This document shows, in pieces, positions 19,460 to 26,934 of a stretch of 64,000 bases of DNA (position 1 is the first letter of the stretch; the number at the start of each line of letters is the position of its first letter). The notes beneath the pieces were generated by a model. It was not told where the DNA came from. It did not search any database and saw only the letters and a program-made list of their open reading frames with translations. The stretch covers positions 62,001-126,000 of the forward strand of contig MOEB01000009.1 of NCBI GenBank assembly GCA_001939945.1. The letters run 5' to 3'. Source of the DNA: Aerophototrophica crusticola (GTDB taxonomy: Bacteria > Pseudomonadota > Alphaproteobacteria > Azospirillales > Azospirillaceae). The position numbers and the translations under genes are program-made.

Positions 19460-21193
19460 CTAGCCCGCCCTGGCGGTGCGGCGGCGGGCCGTCAGGTCCA
19501 CGGCGCGGGCCAGGCTGTCCAGGGAGATGTCGCCGGACAGCACCTTCTCCAACCCGTCATCCACCATGGCGCGGAAGCCCTGGCGGCGCAGCAGGGATTT
19601 CAGCTCCGCCCGCTCGGCCCCGCGGGCGATGGCGGCGTCCAACTCCTCGTCCACCAGCAGCACCTCCGCCACGGCGACGCGGCCCTTGTAGCCGGTGTGG
19701 CGGCATTCCTTGCACCCCGCCGCTTCCTGGATGGTGGGCGGGTTCCCCTCCGGCACGCCCAGCAGGCGGCATTCCTCCGCCGTGGCGGGGCGGGGGCGCT
19801 TGCACGACTTGCACAGGGTCCGCACCAGGCGCTGGGCCAGCACGGCGATGATGTTGCCCGCCGTCAGGCTGGCCTGCATCCCTAGGTCGAACAGGCGGGG
19901 GAAGGCGCCGATGGCGTCGTTCGTGTGCAGGGTGGTGAAGACCTGGTGGCCGGTCATGGCGGCGCGCAGGGCCATCTGCGCCGTTTCCGAATCCCGCACC
20001 TCGCCGATGAAGATGATGTCCGGGTCCTGGCGCAGCAGGGCGCGCACGCCCTCCCCGAAGCGCAGGCCCGTCTGCTCCCGGATCTGGGTCTGGCGGATCA
20101 GGGGGAGCTGGTACTCCACCGGGTCCTCCAGGGTCATCAGGTTCACGTCAACCCGGCTGACCAGGGACAGCATGGCGTAAAGGGTGGTGGTCTTGCCGCT
20201 GCCGGTGGGGCCGGTGACGATGATGATGCCCTCGGGCCGCTTCAGCGCCTCGTCCAGGCGGGCGCGGTTGTGGGCGCTGAAGCCCAGCTCGTCCAGGGAC
20301 TTCAGGCTACGCGCCTTGTCCAGCACGCGCAGCACGATGTTCTCGCCATGGATCGTCGGCAGGGCGGCGGCGCGGAAATCCACCTCGCGGCTGCCCAGGC
20401 GCAGGGAGAAGCGGCCGTCCTGGGGCGTCAGCTTGTCCGCGATGTTCATGCCGCTGATGATCTTCAGCCGGTGCGCCAGGGCCGGCCAGATGTCCTTGTG
20501 GAAGGCCCGGATCTGGTGCAGCGCCCCGTCGATGCGGAAGCGCAGGCGCAGGAACAGCTCCTCCGGCTCGAAATGCAGGTCGCTGGCCCCGACCTTCACC
20601 GCGTCCAGCAGGATGGCGTTGGTCAGGCGGATGATGGGGTGGGTATAGCCCTCCTCGGCATTGCCCGGCTGGCTGATGCCGCCGCCTTGCAGCTCCCGCA
20701 GGATGCCGTCGATGGACATCTCGTAGCCATAGGCCCGGTCGATGGCCTCGGCCAGGTCGGCTGGGGTGCAAACCCTCGGGTGGACGCTGACGGTGGGGGG
20801 CAGGTGGCGGCGTATCTGGTCGATGGCCAGCACGTCATAGGGGTCCACCATGGCCACGTCGGCGGCCGCGCCGACGGACACGATGATGGCGCGGCAGGCC
20901 TGGGCCACCTCCTTCGGCAGCAGGCGGGCGGCCTCCGGGTCGATGACGGTGGACTTGCCCTCGAAGCGGCTGATGCCCATGCTCTCCGACAGCACGGCGG
21001 ACAGCGCGTCCTCCGTGATGAAGCCGAACTCCACCAGGATGGTGCCCAGCATCTTGCGGGAGCGGGACTTCTCCAGCAGCGCGATCTCAAGCTGGTCCTT
21101 GCTGATCAAGCCCAGGGACAGCAGCCGGTGGCCGATCTGGTGGGACCGGCCGGTTTCTGCTGACGGGGCGGGGATCAGGCTGTCCATGGGCAT
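19460..21193 (-). CDS. Pilus assembly ATPase with MshEN c-di-GMP-binding domain (GspE/PilB/MshE)
   Basis: 577-residue hexameric motor that powers pilus extension. Residues about 18-130 match the MshEN domain: two repeats of a long motif (RLLSLGLISKDQLEIAL and LGTILVEFGFITEDALSAVL) known in MshE to bind cyclic di-GMP directly. The ATPase core has Walker A GPTGSGKTTTLYA near 328, an Asp box with EDPVEYQ, Walker B LRQDPDIIFIGEVRDSET, and a His box ending TTLHTNDA. The tetracysteine zinc site is CKSCKRP near 462 and CKECRHTGYKGR near 494. It is 3 nt from the second prepilin gene and 3 nt from the platform gene. Confidence 0.95.
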   Translation of the reverse strand: MPMDSLIPAPSAETGRSHQIGHRLLSLGLISKDQLEIALLEKSRSRKMLGTILVEFGFITEDALSAVLSESMGISRFEGKSTVIDPEAARLLPKEVAQACRAIIVSVGAAADVAMVDPYDVLAIDQIRRHLPPTVSVHPRVCTPADLAEAIDRAYGYEMSIDGILRELQGGGISQPGNAEEGYTHPIIRLTNAILLDAVKVGASDLHFEPEELFLRLRFRIDGALHQIRAFHKDIWPALAHRLKIISGMNIADKLTPQDGRFSLRLGSREVDFRAAALPTIHGENIVLRVLDKARSLKSLDELGFSAHNRARLDEALKRPEGIIIVTGPTGSGKTTTLYAMLSLVSRVDVNLMTLEDPVEYQLPLIRQTQIREQTGLRFGEGVRALLRQDPDIIFIGEVRDSETAQMALRAAMTGHQVFTTLHTNDAIGAFPRLFDLGMQASLTAGNIIAVLAQRLVRTLCKSCKRPRPATAEECRLLGVPEGNPPTIQEAAGCKECRHTGYKGRVAVAEVLLVDEELDAAIARGAERAELKSLLRRQGFRAMVDDGLEKVLSGDISLDSLARAVDLTARRRTARAG

Positions 21194-21196
21194 GCC

Positions 21197-22069
21197 TCAG
21201 GGACAGCGGGAGCGGACGACGGTGGCGACCAGGCAGGCGTCGGTGTTGCCGCTGCCGCCGCTGCCGCCATTCCCGTTGCCGTTGTTGCCCCCGCCGCTGC
21301 CACCGCCGCCACCGTTGCAGTTCATGCTGCCGATCAAGTTGCTGGCCGCGGCGCAGGTGCCGCTGGGGAAGATGCCCAGGGCCTGGGCAAGCTGGGCCTT
21401 GGTGCGCCAGGCGAGCATGTCGTCATAGACGTCGTTGGCCGGGGGGCTCTGCGCCCGGGCCACGTAGTCCCGGTCGTTGTTGGTATTGTCCCGCTCGCTG
21501 GGGTCGGTGCCGGTGGCGGGCAGGATGGTCCCGGCCGTGGTGTTGGCGCCCAGCCCGTTCTGCCCATGGCTGATCACCAGGAACGCGACGCGGGAGGCGC
21601 TGCCCGTCGGCTGGCCCTGGTAGCGCACCTGGGGCGCCTGGGTCCCGCTGGTGTCTGGCCCCACGGTCAGCGCCGGGTCCGCCCGGTAGCCCAGGACCCT
21701 TGTCCAGCCATCCTGGGCGGAGATGTCGGGCAGGCCGAGCGTGCGCCAGGGCAGCACGTTGCGGTCGCGGGTCGCCGCCGTCTGCCCGCTGGAGCAGGGC
21801 GCCGCCTCCATCCCATAGTCGTCGTCCGTGGGCGGAAGGCTGCCGTCCGCCGGGCAGGGCAGGCGGCGATTCTCGGAGTAAAAGGCGAGGACCGCCTCGA
21901 CGGCGAGGTCGAGGCGGTCCTGCGTGGCGCGGGTTTGGGCGTTGCGCATGGAACCGCCGAGGAACTGGAGACCGGTCACGGAGATCAGGCCGATGATCGC
22001 GATGACGATTGCCAGCTCGATCAGGCTGAAGCCCCCCTGCCCGTCCTTGTTCCCCCGCATGTCAGCCAA
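21197..22069 (-). CDS. Type IV prepilin-like protein with Gly/Asn-rich C-terminal tail
   Basis: 290 residues. A class III prepilin leader (MADMRGNKDGQGG) is followed by FSLIELAIVIAIIGLI, so cleavage falls after Gly13 and Glu5 of the mature protein is present. A helical stalk and a large globular head follow, with a PCPADG motif near 60 and several Cys pairs. Near residues 250-275 lies a low-complexity Gly/Ser/Asn stretch encoded by repetitive GCC/CCG-rich DNA, after which the chain ends with a Cys-containing TDACLVATVVRSRCP. The head is far larger than in PilA-type major pilins, so this could be a tip or adhesive pilin rather than the major subunit. It shares an operon with the other prepilin. 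Confidence 0.85.
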   Translation of the reverse strand: MADMRGNKDGQGGFSLIELAIVIAIIGLISVTGLQFLGGSMRNAQTRATQDRLDLAVEAVLAFYSENRRLPCPADGSLPPTDDDYGMEAAPCSSGQTAATRDRNVLPWRTLGLPDISAQDGWTRVLGYRADPALTVGPDTSGTQAPQVRYQGQPTGSASRVAFLVISHGQNGLGANTTAGTILPATGTDPSERDNTNNDRDYVARAQSPPANDVYDDMLAWRTKAQLAQALGIFPSGTCAAASNLIGSMNCNGGGGGSGGGNNGNGNGGSGGSGNTDACLVATVVRSRCP

Positions 22070-22086
22070 TCCAGCGCCCCTTCCGG

Positions 22087-22782
22087 TCAGGAAGCCAGCT
22101 TGCAGACGACGTAGGTGCCGGCGGCGTTGTAGTTGGCCGAGGCCACGGCGGCGGCGGCCAGGGCCGGGCGCCCACCGGCCGCCAGCAGCGCGCGGACGTT
22201 GCCGGTGGCGGGGTTCCCGTCGTCATACTGCTGGTCATACTGCGCGGCCTGGGCCTGCGGCACCGCGGACACGCAGACATTCAGGCCGGGATTGCCCAGA
22301 ACGTTGCTCTGGAAGCCGTAGAAGCCGCCGCTGAACGGGCCGGCGGGCTGGCCCCAGCTCACCGCGTCGTTGTCGATCAGGCGGGCGGCGCGCAGGTGGT
22401 GCCAGACGAGCTGCTGCTCGTTGTTGTTGGGGACGGTGGCGCCCGGGGCGCCGAAGGCGGCGGCGCCGGTGACCAGCCCGTCGGGCGCGGTGGCACCGGC
22501 CACCATGCTGGTGACGGTGAAGGGCGCGGCGGGGAACCGGTTCGCGGCGTTGGTGTCATCGCCCGGCAGGGCGCCATAGGTGCCGGAATAGCTGGCCACC
22601 GCGGCCAGGTAGCCCTTGATGCTCGCTTCCATGTTGTTGACGCGGGCGTTGTTGATCAGCGTCTGGGCGCCGATCACGCCGCCGACGATCAGGCCGATGA
22701 TCACCAGGACGATGGCCAGCTCCACCAGCGTGAAGCCCTCCTGCCCGCGGCGCCGGGCCTTGGTATTCCTGTTCATTCCCAT
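22087..22782 (-). CDS. Type IV prepilin (MshA-like)
   Basis: 231 residues from the ATG at 22782, chosen because GAGGGAG lies 4-8 nt upstream. The leader MGMNRNTKARRRGQEG precedes FTLVELAIVLVIIGLIVGG, the canonical N-terminal helix with Glu5. The stalk continues with AQTLINNARVNNMEASIKGY, then a head with ASYSGTYGALPGDDTNAANRF. There are only two cysteines (CVSA and the final VVCKLAS), a plausible C-terminal disulfide loop as in MshA/PilA pilins. It lies 43 nt after the secretin gene and 17 nt before the second prepilin gene. Likely the major pilin, inferred from simpler composition and first position. Confidence 0.88.
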   Translation of the reverse strand: MGMNRNTKARRRGQEGFTLVELAIVLVIIGLIVGGVIGAQTLINNARVNNMEASIKGYLAAVASYSGTYGALPGDDTNAANRFPAAPFTVTSMVAGATAPDGLVTGAAAFGAPGATVPNNNEQQLVWHHLRAARLIDNDAVSWGQPAGPFSGGFYGFQSNVLGNPGLNVCVSAVPQAQAAQYDQQYDDGNPATGNVRALLAAGGRPALAAAAVASANYNAAGTYVVCKLAS

Positions 22783-22825
22783 TCTGCTCCCTCGCAAGTG
22801 CCGCGCGGCATCGGCCCCGTCGCCC

Positions 22826-24709
22826 CTAGAGAGGGCGGCGGTCACCGCCGAACGACTGGTAGATGTCGGTGTCATAGGGGTCGAGGGTGCTGCCCTCGAC
22901 GATGGTGGCCTTCAGGAAGATCACCAGCTCGCGCTTGGAGGTCTTGTCGTCCCTGGCCTTGAAGAGATAGCCGAGCAGCGGCGCGCCGGAGAGCACGGGC
23001 AGGCCCGTGTCCGTGCCCGTGGTGCTGTCCTGCATCAGCCCGCCCATCACCAGCACCTGGCCGGAGGCCATGGTGACGACGCTGTCCAGTTCCTGGACCG
23101 CGACGATGGGGACCAGCGATTCCACCCGGTTGTTCGAGGCGATGGAGACGGCCGGGTCCTGCACGAAATTCACGATCCGGGTGACCGTGGGGCGGACGGC
23201 CAGGGCGACCCGCTCCGTGTCCGTGTTGATGGACGGCTGCACCGTGATGATCACGCCCACCGGCACGGTGTTCAGGTCGCTGGAGACGGTGGTGCGGCTG
23301 ATGCCGCCGTTCTGCGCCTCGGTCGTCTCGAAGTTCAGGCGGAAATAGACTTGGTTCTGGGCCACCTTCAGCACGGCGGTCTGGTTCTGCACCACGGTGA
23401 CCCGCGGGCTGGACAGGGTGCGCACGGTGCCGAAGCGCTGCACCAGGTTCGCCACGGCCGAGATGTCGCCATTGGCCAGGGCCAGGGTGGCGCGGCCGGC
23501 GGTGGCCTCGTTCCCGCCGCCGGGGCCGGTGAAGGGCGGCTCCGCCACCACCTGGCCGAAGCTGGTCCCGAGTTCGAACGACCCGCCGAACAGGGACCGC
23601 CAGTTCACCCCCGCCTCGAACTCGTCGGACAGGGATACCTCCAGCACCCGCGCCTCGATCAGCACCTGCGCCGTGGCGGTGCGGCGAAGGTCGCGCAGGT
23701 AGGCGGCCACCTGCCGGTGCTGACGCTCCGTCGCCCGCACGGTGACCAGGCCCGCCTGCCGGTTGATGCTGAGCTGCGCCGCCGGGGGCGGCGAGGCGCC
23801 GGGCGCCGCCACCTGCACGGCGACGGCGTCGGATTGCGTCCCGGCTGCCACGGCTTGGCTTGCGAGGATCTCGGTGAGGCTGGCCAGTCCGCCCGCGCCC
23901 GTCGGGTTGCGGGCCGCGGCGTCCAGCGCGGCGGCAAGCTGGGGGGAGACCGTGGTGGCCGCTTGGCTTGCCCCGGGGGCCGGGGCGGCGACGGGCTGGG
24001 CCGCGGGGGCGGGCGTGCCGGTGGCCGGTTCCAGGCCCAGGATCGCGGCGACGTTGGCCTGCAGCTCCTTCCAGAAGTCCGCTTCCACCTTGCCGTTGAC
24101 GCTGCTGGAGGAGCCGTTGCTGCCGGCGGCGCTGCTGACGCTGGCGATGGTGGCGCTGGTGGTGACGCTGCTTTCGGTTTCCCGCACCACGTTCAGGTAA
24201 TCGATGCGGTAGCTGCGCAGCACCGGCCGGTCCGGCTCCACCCGCAGGTAGCCGTCGCGGAATTCCCACCGCAGGTTGGCCCGCTCGGCCACCCGCTCCA
24301 CGATTTCCAGGAAGGGCCGGTTGGTGGCGGTGAGGAGGATGGACCCCTCCACCCCCGAGTCGATGTCCACGTCCACCCCGGCCGTGCGGGCCATGCCCAC
24401 CAGCAGGTCGCGCACGGGGGTTTCCGTGTCGCTGCGCACGGTCAGCAGCCGGACCGCGGCGGGCACGGTGGTGCGGACGGGGGGCGACAGGGGCACCAGG
24501 GCGGGGATCGGCGCTTCCGGCTCCGGCGGAAGCTTGGCCCGGGGGGCGAGGCCCTCCCGGAAGTCGCTGCGGCTCAAGCCGGCGTCACGGTCCTGGTAGG
24601 CGAACTGGCCGCCCTGGGTCGAGCAGGCCGCCACCAGCAGGGCCAGGCCTGCCGCCAATGCCCCCCGCCGGACACCCTGCACCCACAGACACACGATACC
24701 CTGCCACAC
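22826..24709 (-). CDS. Secretin of the MSHA-like pilus (MshL/PilQ/GspD family), lipoprotein
   Basis: 627 residues forming the outer-membrane pore for the pilus. The N-terminus has a signal sequence with lipobox (ALLVAACS, Cys near residue 29). A long Pro-rich linker, an STN/N0-like domain (VRDLLVGMARTAGVDVD) and N1-type domains follow. The secretin core (about 330-610) ends with the family signature LPVLSGAPLLGYLFKARDDKTSKRE, cut here to its key part. Residues 180-260 carry a Ser- and Ala-rich insertion. The frame opens with GTG at 24709; in-frame GTG codons at 24694 or 24682 are alternatives and the ribosome site is weak for all. First gene of the twelve-gene pilus cluster. Confidence 0.9.
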   Translation of the reverse strand: MWQGIVCLWVQGVRRGALAAGLALLVAACSTQGGQFAYQDRDAGLSRSDFREGLAPRAKLPPEPEAPIPALVPLSPPVRTTVPAAVRLLTVRSDTETPVRDLLVGMARTAGVDVDIDSGVEGSILLTATNRPFLEIVERVAERANLRWEFRDGYLRVEPDRPVLRSYRIDYLNVVRETESSVTTSATIASVSSAAGSNGSSSSVNGKVEADFWKELQANVAAILGLEPATGTPAPAAQPVAAPAPGASQAATTVSPQLAAALDAAARNPTGAGGLASLTEILASQAVAAGTQSDAVAVQVAAPGASPPPAAQLSINRQAGLVTVRATERQHRQVAAYLRDLRRTATAQVLIEARVLEVSLSDEFEAGVNWRSLFGGSFELGTSFGQVVAEPPFTGPGGGNEATAGRATLALANGDISAVANLVQRFGTVRTLSSPRVTVVQNQTAVLKVAQNQVYFRLNFETTEAQNGGISRTTVSSDLNTVPVGVIITVQPSINTDTERVALAVRPTVTRIVNFVQDPAVSIASNNRVESLVPIVAVQELDSVVTMASGQVLVMGGLMQDSTTGTDTGLPVLSGAPLLGYLFKARDDKTSKRELVIFLKATIVEGSTLDPYDTDIYQSFGGDRRPL

Positions 24710-24904
24710 ACCTAGGTTGGTAACCCCAACAGACTAGCCAACTTCGTAGCCAAGGCCAAGTGACAACCTATCCTAAAGTGCAATCCCCTATCCCTCTGGA
24801 TATGCATGGGCAGGTGAGGCGACCCTGTCCCGCGTGCCACACGCTGGTCCGGCGGCCCCGGATGGGCGACAGTCGGCAGGCGTTCCAGCCGGGAGGTCGT
24901 CCCC
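24710..24904. promoter_or_regulatory. Divergent promoter region between pilus operon and LysE exporter
   Basis: 195 bp, less GC-rich than its surroundings near 24710-24810. It must hold the promoter for the leftward twelve-gene pilus operon and for the rightward lysE-type gene, whose GGGAGG site lies just before 24905. I see no clear sigma-54 pair (GG-N10-GC in the right context) and no strong operator palindrome. Confidence 0.5.
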
Positions 24905-25519
24905 ATGACCCTGACGGGCCTGTTGGTCTTCGTTGCCGCCTATGCCCTGGCCGTGGCTTCCCCCGGCCCCGGCGTGGCCGCCCTGCTGGCCCGGGTGCTG
25001 GCCAAGGGGCTGCACGGGGTGGTGCCCTTCATCTGCGGCTTCATCGTGGGCGACCTGGTCTGGTTCACCGTGGCGGCGGCGGGCATGACCGTGCTGGCCC
25101 AGGCGTTCGAGGGGGTGTTCACCGCGGTGCGCTATGCCGGCGCCGCCTACCTGCTGTACCTGGCCTGGAAGCTGTGGACCGCCCCGGCCGTGCCGGTGGG
25201 GGCGCAGGAGGCGCCGCCGAGGGATGAAGGGCTGAAGCTGTTCCTGACCAGCCTTGCCCTGACCCTGGGCAACCCCAAGACCATCATCTTCTTCATGGCC
25301 CTGCTGCCCAGCGTGCTGGACCTGCGCACCCTGACCCTGCTGGGCGCGGCGGAGGTGGCGGGGACCATGGTGGTCGTGCTGGGCGTCGTGATGGGCGCGT
25401 ACGCCCTGGCCGCCGCCCGGGCCCGGCAGGTCTTCCGCAGCAGCCGCGCCCTGAAGGCGCTGAACCGCGGCACCGGCGCCGTGATGGCGGGTGCCGCGGT
25501 GGCGATCGCCAGCCGGTGA
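24905..25519 (+). CDS. LysE/RhtB family amino-acid exporter
   Basis: 204-residue inner-membrane protein with about six hydrophobic helices. Family blocks are SPGPGVAALLARVLAKG near residue 19 (the SPGP motif of LysE/RhtB), GFIVGDLVWF in helix 2, LYLAWKLW near 84, and LTLGNPKTIIFFMALLP near 120. A GGGAGG site precedes the ATG. It probably exports an amino acid or homoserine-lactone-like compound; substrate cannot be told from sequence. It is divergent from the pilus operon and followed 62 bp later by a toxin-antitoxin pair, without an obvious functional link to either. Confidence 0.92.
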   Translation: MTLTGLLVFVAAYALAVASPGPGVAALLARVLAKGLHGVVPFICGFIVGDLVWFTVAAAGMTVLAQAFEGVFTAVRYAGAAYLLYLAWKLWTAPAVPVGAQEAPPRDEGLKLFLTSLALTLGNPKTIIFFMALLPSVLDLRTLTLLGAAEVAGTMVVVLGVVMGAYALAAARARQVFRSSRALKALNRGTGAVMAGAAVAIASR

Positions 25520-25581
25520 CGTTGTCTTGCGACATCAACCGTACTACATTGTCGTCATACGGATAGCGCCGGGAGTGAAGG

Positions 25582-25827
25582 ATGGCCATCGTATCTGTCC
25601 GCTTGGAGGCGGAAACGCAGGCGACCCTTGAGGCGAAGGCGGCCGACCTGGGTGTCGGCCTTTCGACCCTGTTGCGACGGATGGCGGAGGAAGAAGCCAA
25701 GTCCTTCAGGAAGGCCAGGATCCGGGCCCAGAGCCGGGCTGTCGCGGATTACGTGGCGTCTTCCCCTCAGGCGCAGGAATTCTACAAGGATTGGGGCACG
25801 CCCACGGCCATCGGGAATGGGTCGTGA
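25582..25827 (+). CDS. Antitoxin of a MazF/PemK-like module (ribbon-helix-helix type)
   Basis: 81 residues. The N-terminus MAIVSVRLEAETQATLEAKA fits a ribbon-helix-helix DNA-binding strand and helix (short basic strand, then two helices to about residue 45). The C-terminal half, KARIRAQSRAVADYVASSP, is likely the toxin-binding part. A GGGAGTGAAGG ribosome site is present. Its TGA overlaps the GTG start of the toxin gene, the usual translational coupling in type II toxin-antitoxin operons. It probably represses its own promoter in the 62-bp gap upstream; no clear operator palindrome was identified. Confidence 0.75.
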   Translation: MAIVSVRLEAETQATLEAKAADLGVGLSTLLRRMAEEEAKSFRKARIRAQSRAVADYVASSPQAQEFYKDWGTPTAIGNGS

Positions 25828-26177
25828 GGTTGGAGGCGGGCCAGATCGTCCTGGTGGACTGGCGGGACGCCCTGCCCCGTGAGGCCAACAAGCTGCGACC
25901 GGCCGTCGTCGTCGAGGACAGCGACCTTTTCGATGAGCGTTACCCGAACGTGATCCTCGTGCCCCTTGCCGACGACCCGCACCTTGCCATCCAGGACCTC
26001 TCGCTGCGGATCGAGCCGACGCCCGCGAACGGTTGCGCCAAGACCAGCCACGCCTTGGCGCACCATGTCACTGCGACATCAAAGGCCCGGATCATCACGG
26101 TGACGACATCCCGGGTCGAAGCCCGCGAGTTGGCTGAGATCAGGAGACTGATCGGCTTTGCGATCGGCCTGGGGTGA
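25824..26177 (+). CDS. MazF/PemK-like mRNA interferase toxin
   Basis: 117 residues from the GTG at 25824, which overlaps the antitoxin TGA; the longer frame from a TTG at 25791 would run through the antitoxin C-terminus. The fold signature is visible: VRLEAGQIVLVDWRDALPRE at the start (strand 1 and loop), then NKLRPAVVVEDSDLF (the conserved RPxVVV strand), then NVILVPLADD. These are the typical MazF/PemK core strands; the C-terminal helix ends ELAEIRRLIGFAIG. It would be an endoribonuclease neutralised by the upstream protein. The catalytic Arg is probably the one in the KLRPAVV block. Confidence 0.78.
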   Translation: MRLEAGQIVLVDWRDALPREANKLRPAVVVEDSDLFDERYPNVILVPLADDPHLAIQDLSLRIEPTPANGCAKTSHALAHHVTATSKARIITVTTSRVEARELAEIRRLIGFAIGLG

Positions 26178-26188
26178 GGGGCGGGGCG

Positions 26189-26548
26189 TCACGCCCCCAC
26201 GTCGCTGACCCCCACCAGGGCCCGGCCCGTGGCCACCACGGTGCCGTCGGGCGCGCGGCAGACCGTTTCCAGGTCGGCCAGGTGCTTGTCGGGGCGCAGG
26301 CGGGTGATCTCCACGGTCGCAGTCAGCGCTTCCCCGACCCGGGCCGGTGCCGGGAAGGTGGTTTCCTGCTTCAGGTAGTTGGTGCCCACGCCCGGCAGCT
26401 TGACGCCCAGTAGGTAGCTGAACAGGGCGCCCAGCAGGGGTTCCGGCACGATGCCCGGCGGCACCGGCGCGCCGCCCAGGGCCACATAGTCCGCCACGTC
26501 GGCCGCGGCGAAGACCCGCGTCACCATCGCCTTGTCGCCCAGCCTCAT
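26189..26548 (-). CDS. MaoC-like hot-dog protein with degenerate active site
   Basis: 119 residues, ATG at 26548 overlapping the stop of the upstream MaoC gene (TGATG). It has the general shape of a single-domain MaoC dehydratase: N-terminal FAAADVADYVALGG, middle TTFPAPARVGEALTATVEIT, end GTVVATGRALVGV. However, the D-x4-H catalytic signature found in its neighbour is replaced by GGAPVPPGIVPEP, so hydratase activity is doubtful. It may be the non-catalytic partner of a heteromeric enoyl-CoA hydratase formed with the product of 26548-26934; such pairs of active and inactive hot-dog subunits are known, and the tight overlap supports the idea (inference). Confidence 0.72.
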   Translation of the reverse strand: MRLGDKAMVTRVFAAADVADYVALGGAPVPPGIVPEPLLGALFSYLLGVKLPGVGTNYLKQETTFPAPARVGEALTATVEITRLRPDKHLADLETVCRAPDGTVVATGRALVGVSDVGA

Positions 26549-26934
26549 CACACGCCCTCCGCCGGCGCGAGCGTCGTCCGCCCGTCGCAGGTCACCGTCC
26601 CGTCCGCCACCCGGCTGACCCGGTAGGCCACCGTAGCGATGCCGCCCTCCACGCTTTCCAGCACCGCCTCGAACCGCATGGGCTCGCCCGTGAAGGTCGG
26701 GGCGGGGAAGCGCACCTGCTGGCTGAGCTGCCGCCCGCCGGGCACCAGCCGATCGGCAAGGCCGCGCAGGATGGAGTACAGGAACACCCCGTGCGCCACC
26801 GTCCGGCCGAACTTTGTGCGGGCGGAGAAGTCCGGGTCCACATGGATGGGGTTGTCGTCGCCCGACAGGCGGGCGAAGCGGTCGAACTCGTCCTGGGTCA
26901 GGGTCCGCTCGACCACGACTTTGGCGTCGCTCAT
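26548..26934 (-). CDS. MaoC-family (R)-specific enoyl-CoA hydratase
   Basis: 128 residues from the ATG at 26934, which overlaps the TGA of the acyl-CoA ligase gene. The hydratase-2 signature FARLSGDDNPIHVDPDFS near residue 20 contains the catalytic Asp and His, followed by GRTVAHGVFLYSIL, which contributes the oxyanion-hole region. It ends with DGTVTCDGRTTLAPAEGV, as in family members. It would add water to a trans-2-enoyl-CoA to give a 3-hydroxyacyl-CoA. In the operon ligase-hydratase-MaoC-like it would act right after CoA activation of an imported acid. Confidence 0.88.
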   Translation of the reverse strand: MSDAKVVVERTLTQDEFDRFARLSGDDNPIHVDPDFSARTKFGRTVAHGVFLYSILRGLADRLVPGGRQLSQQVRFPAPTFTGEPMRFEAVLESVEGGIATVAYRVSRVADGTVTCDGRTTLAPAEGV

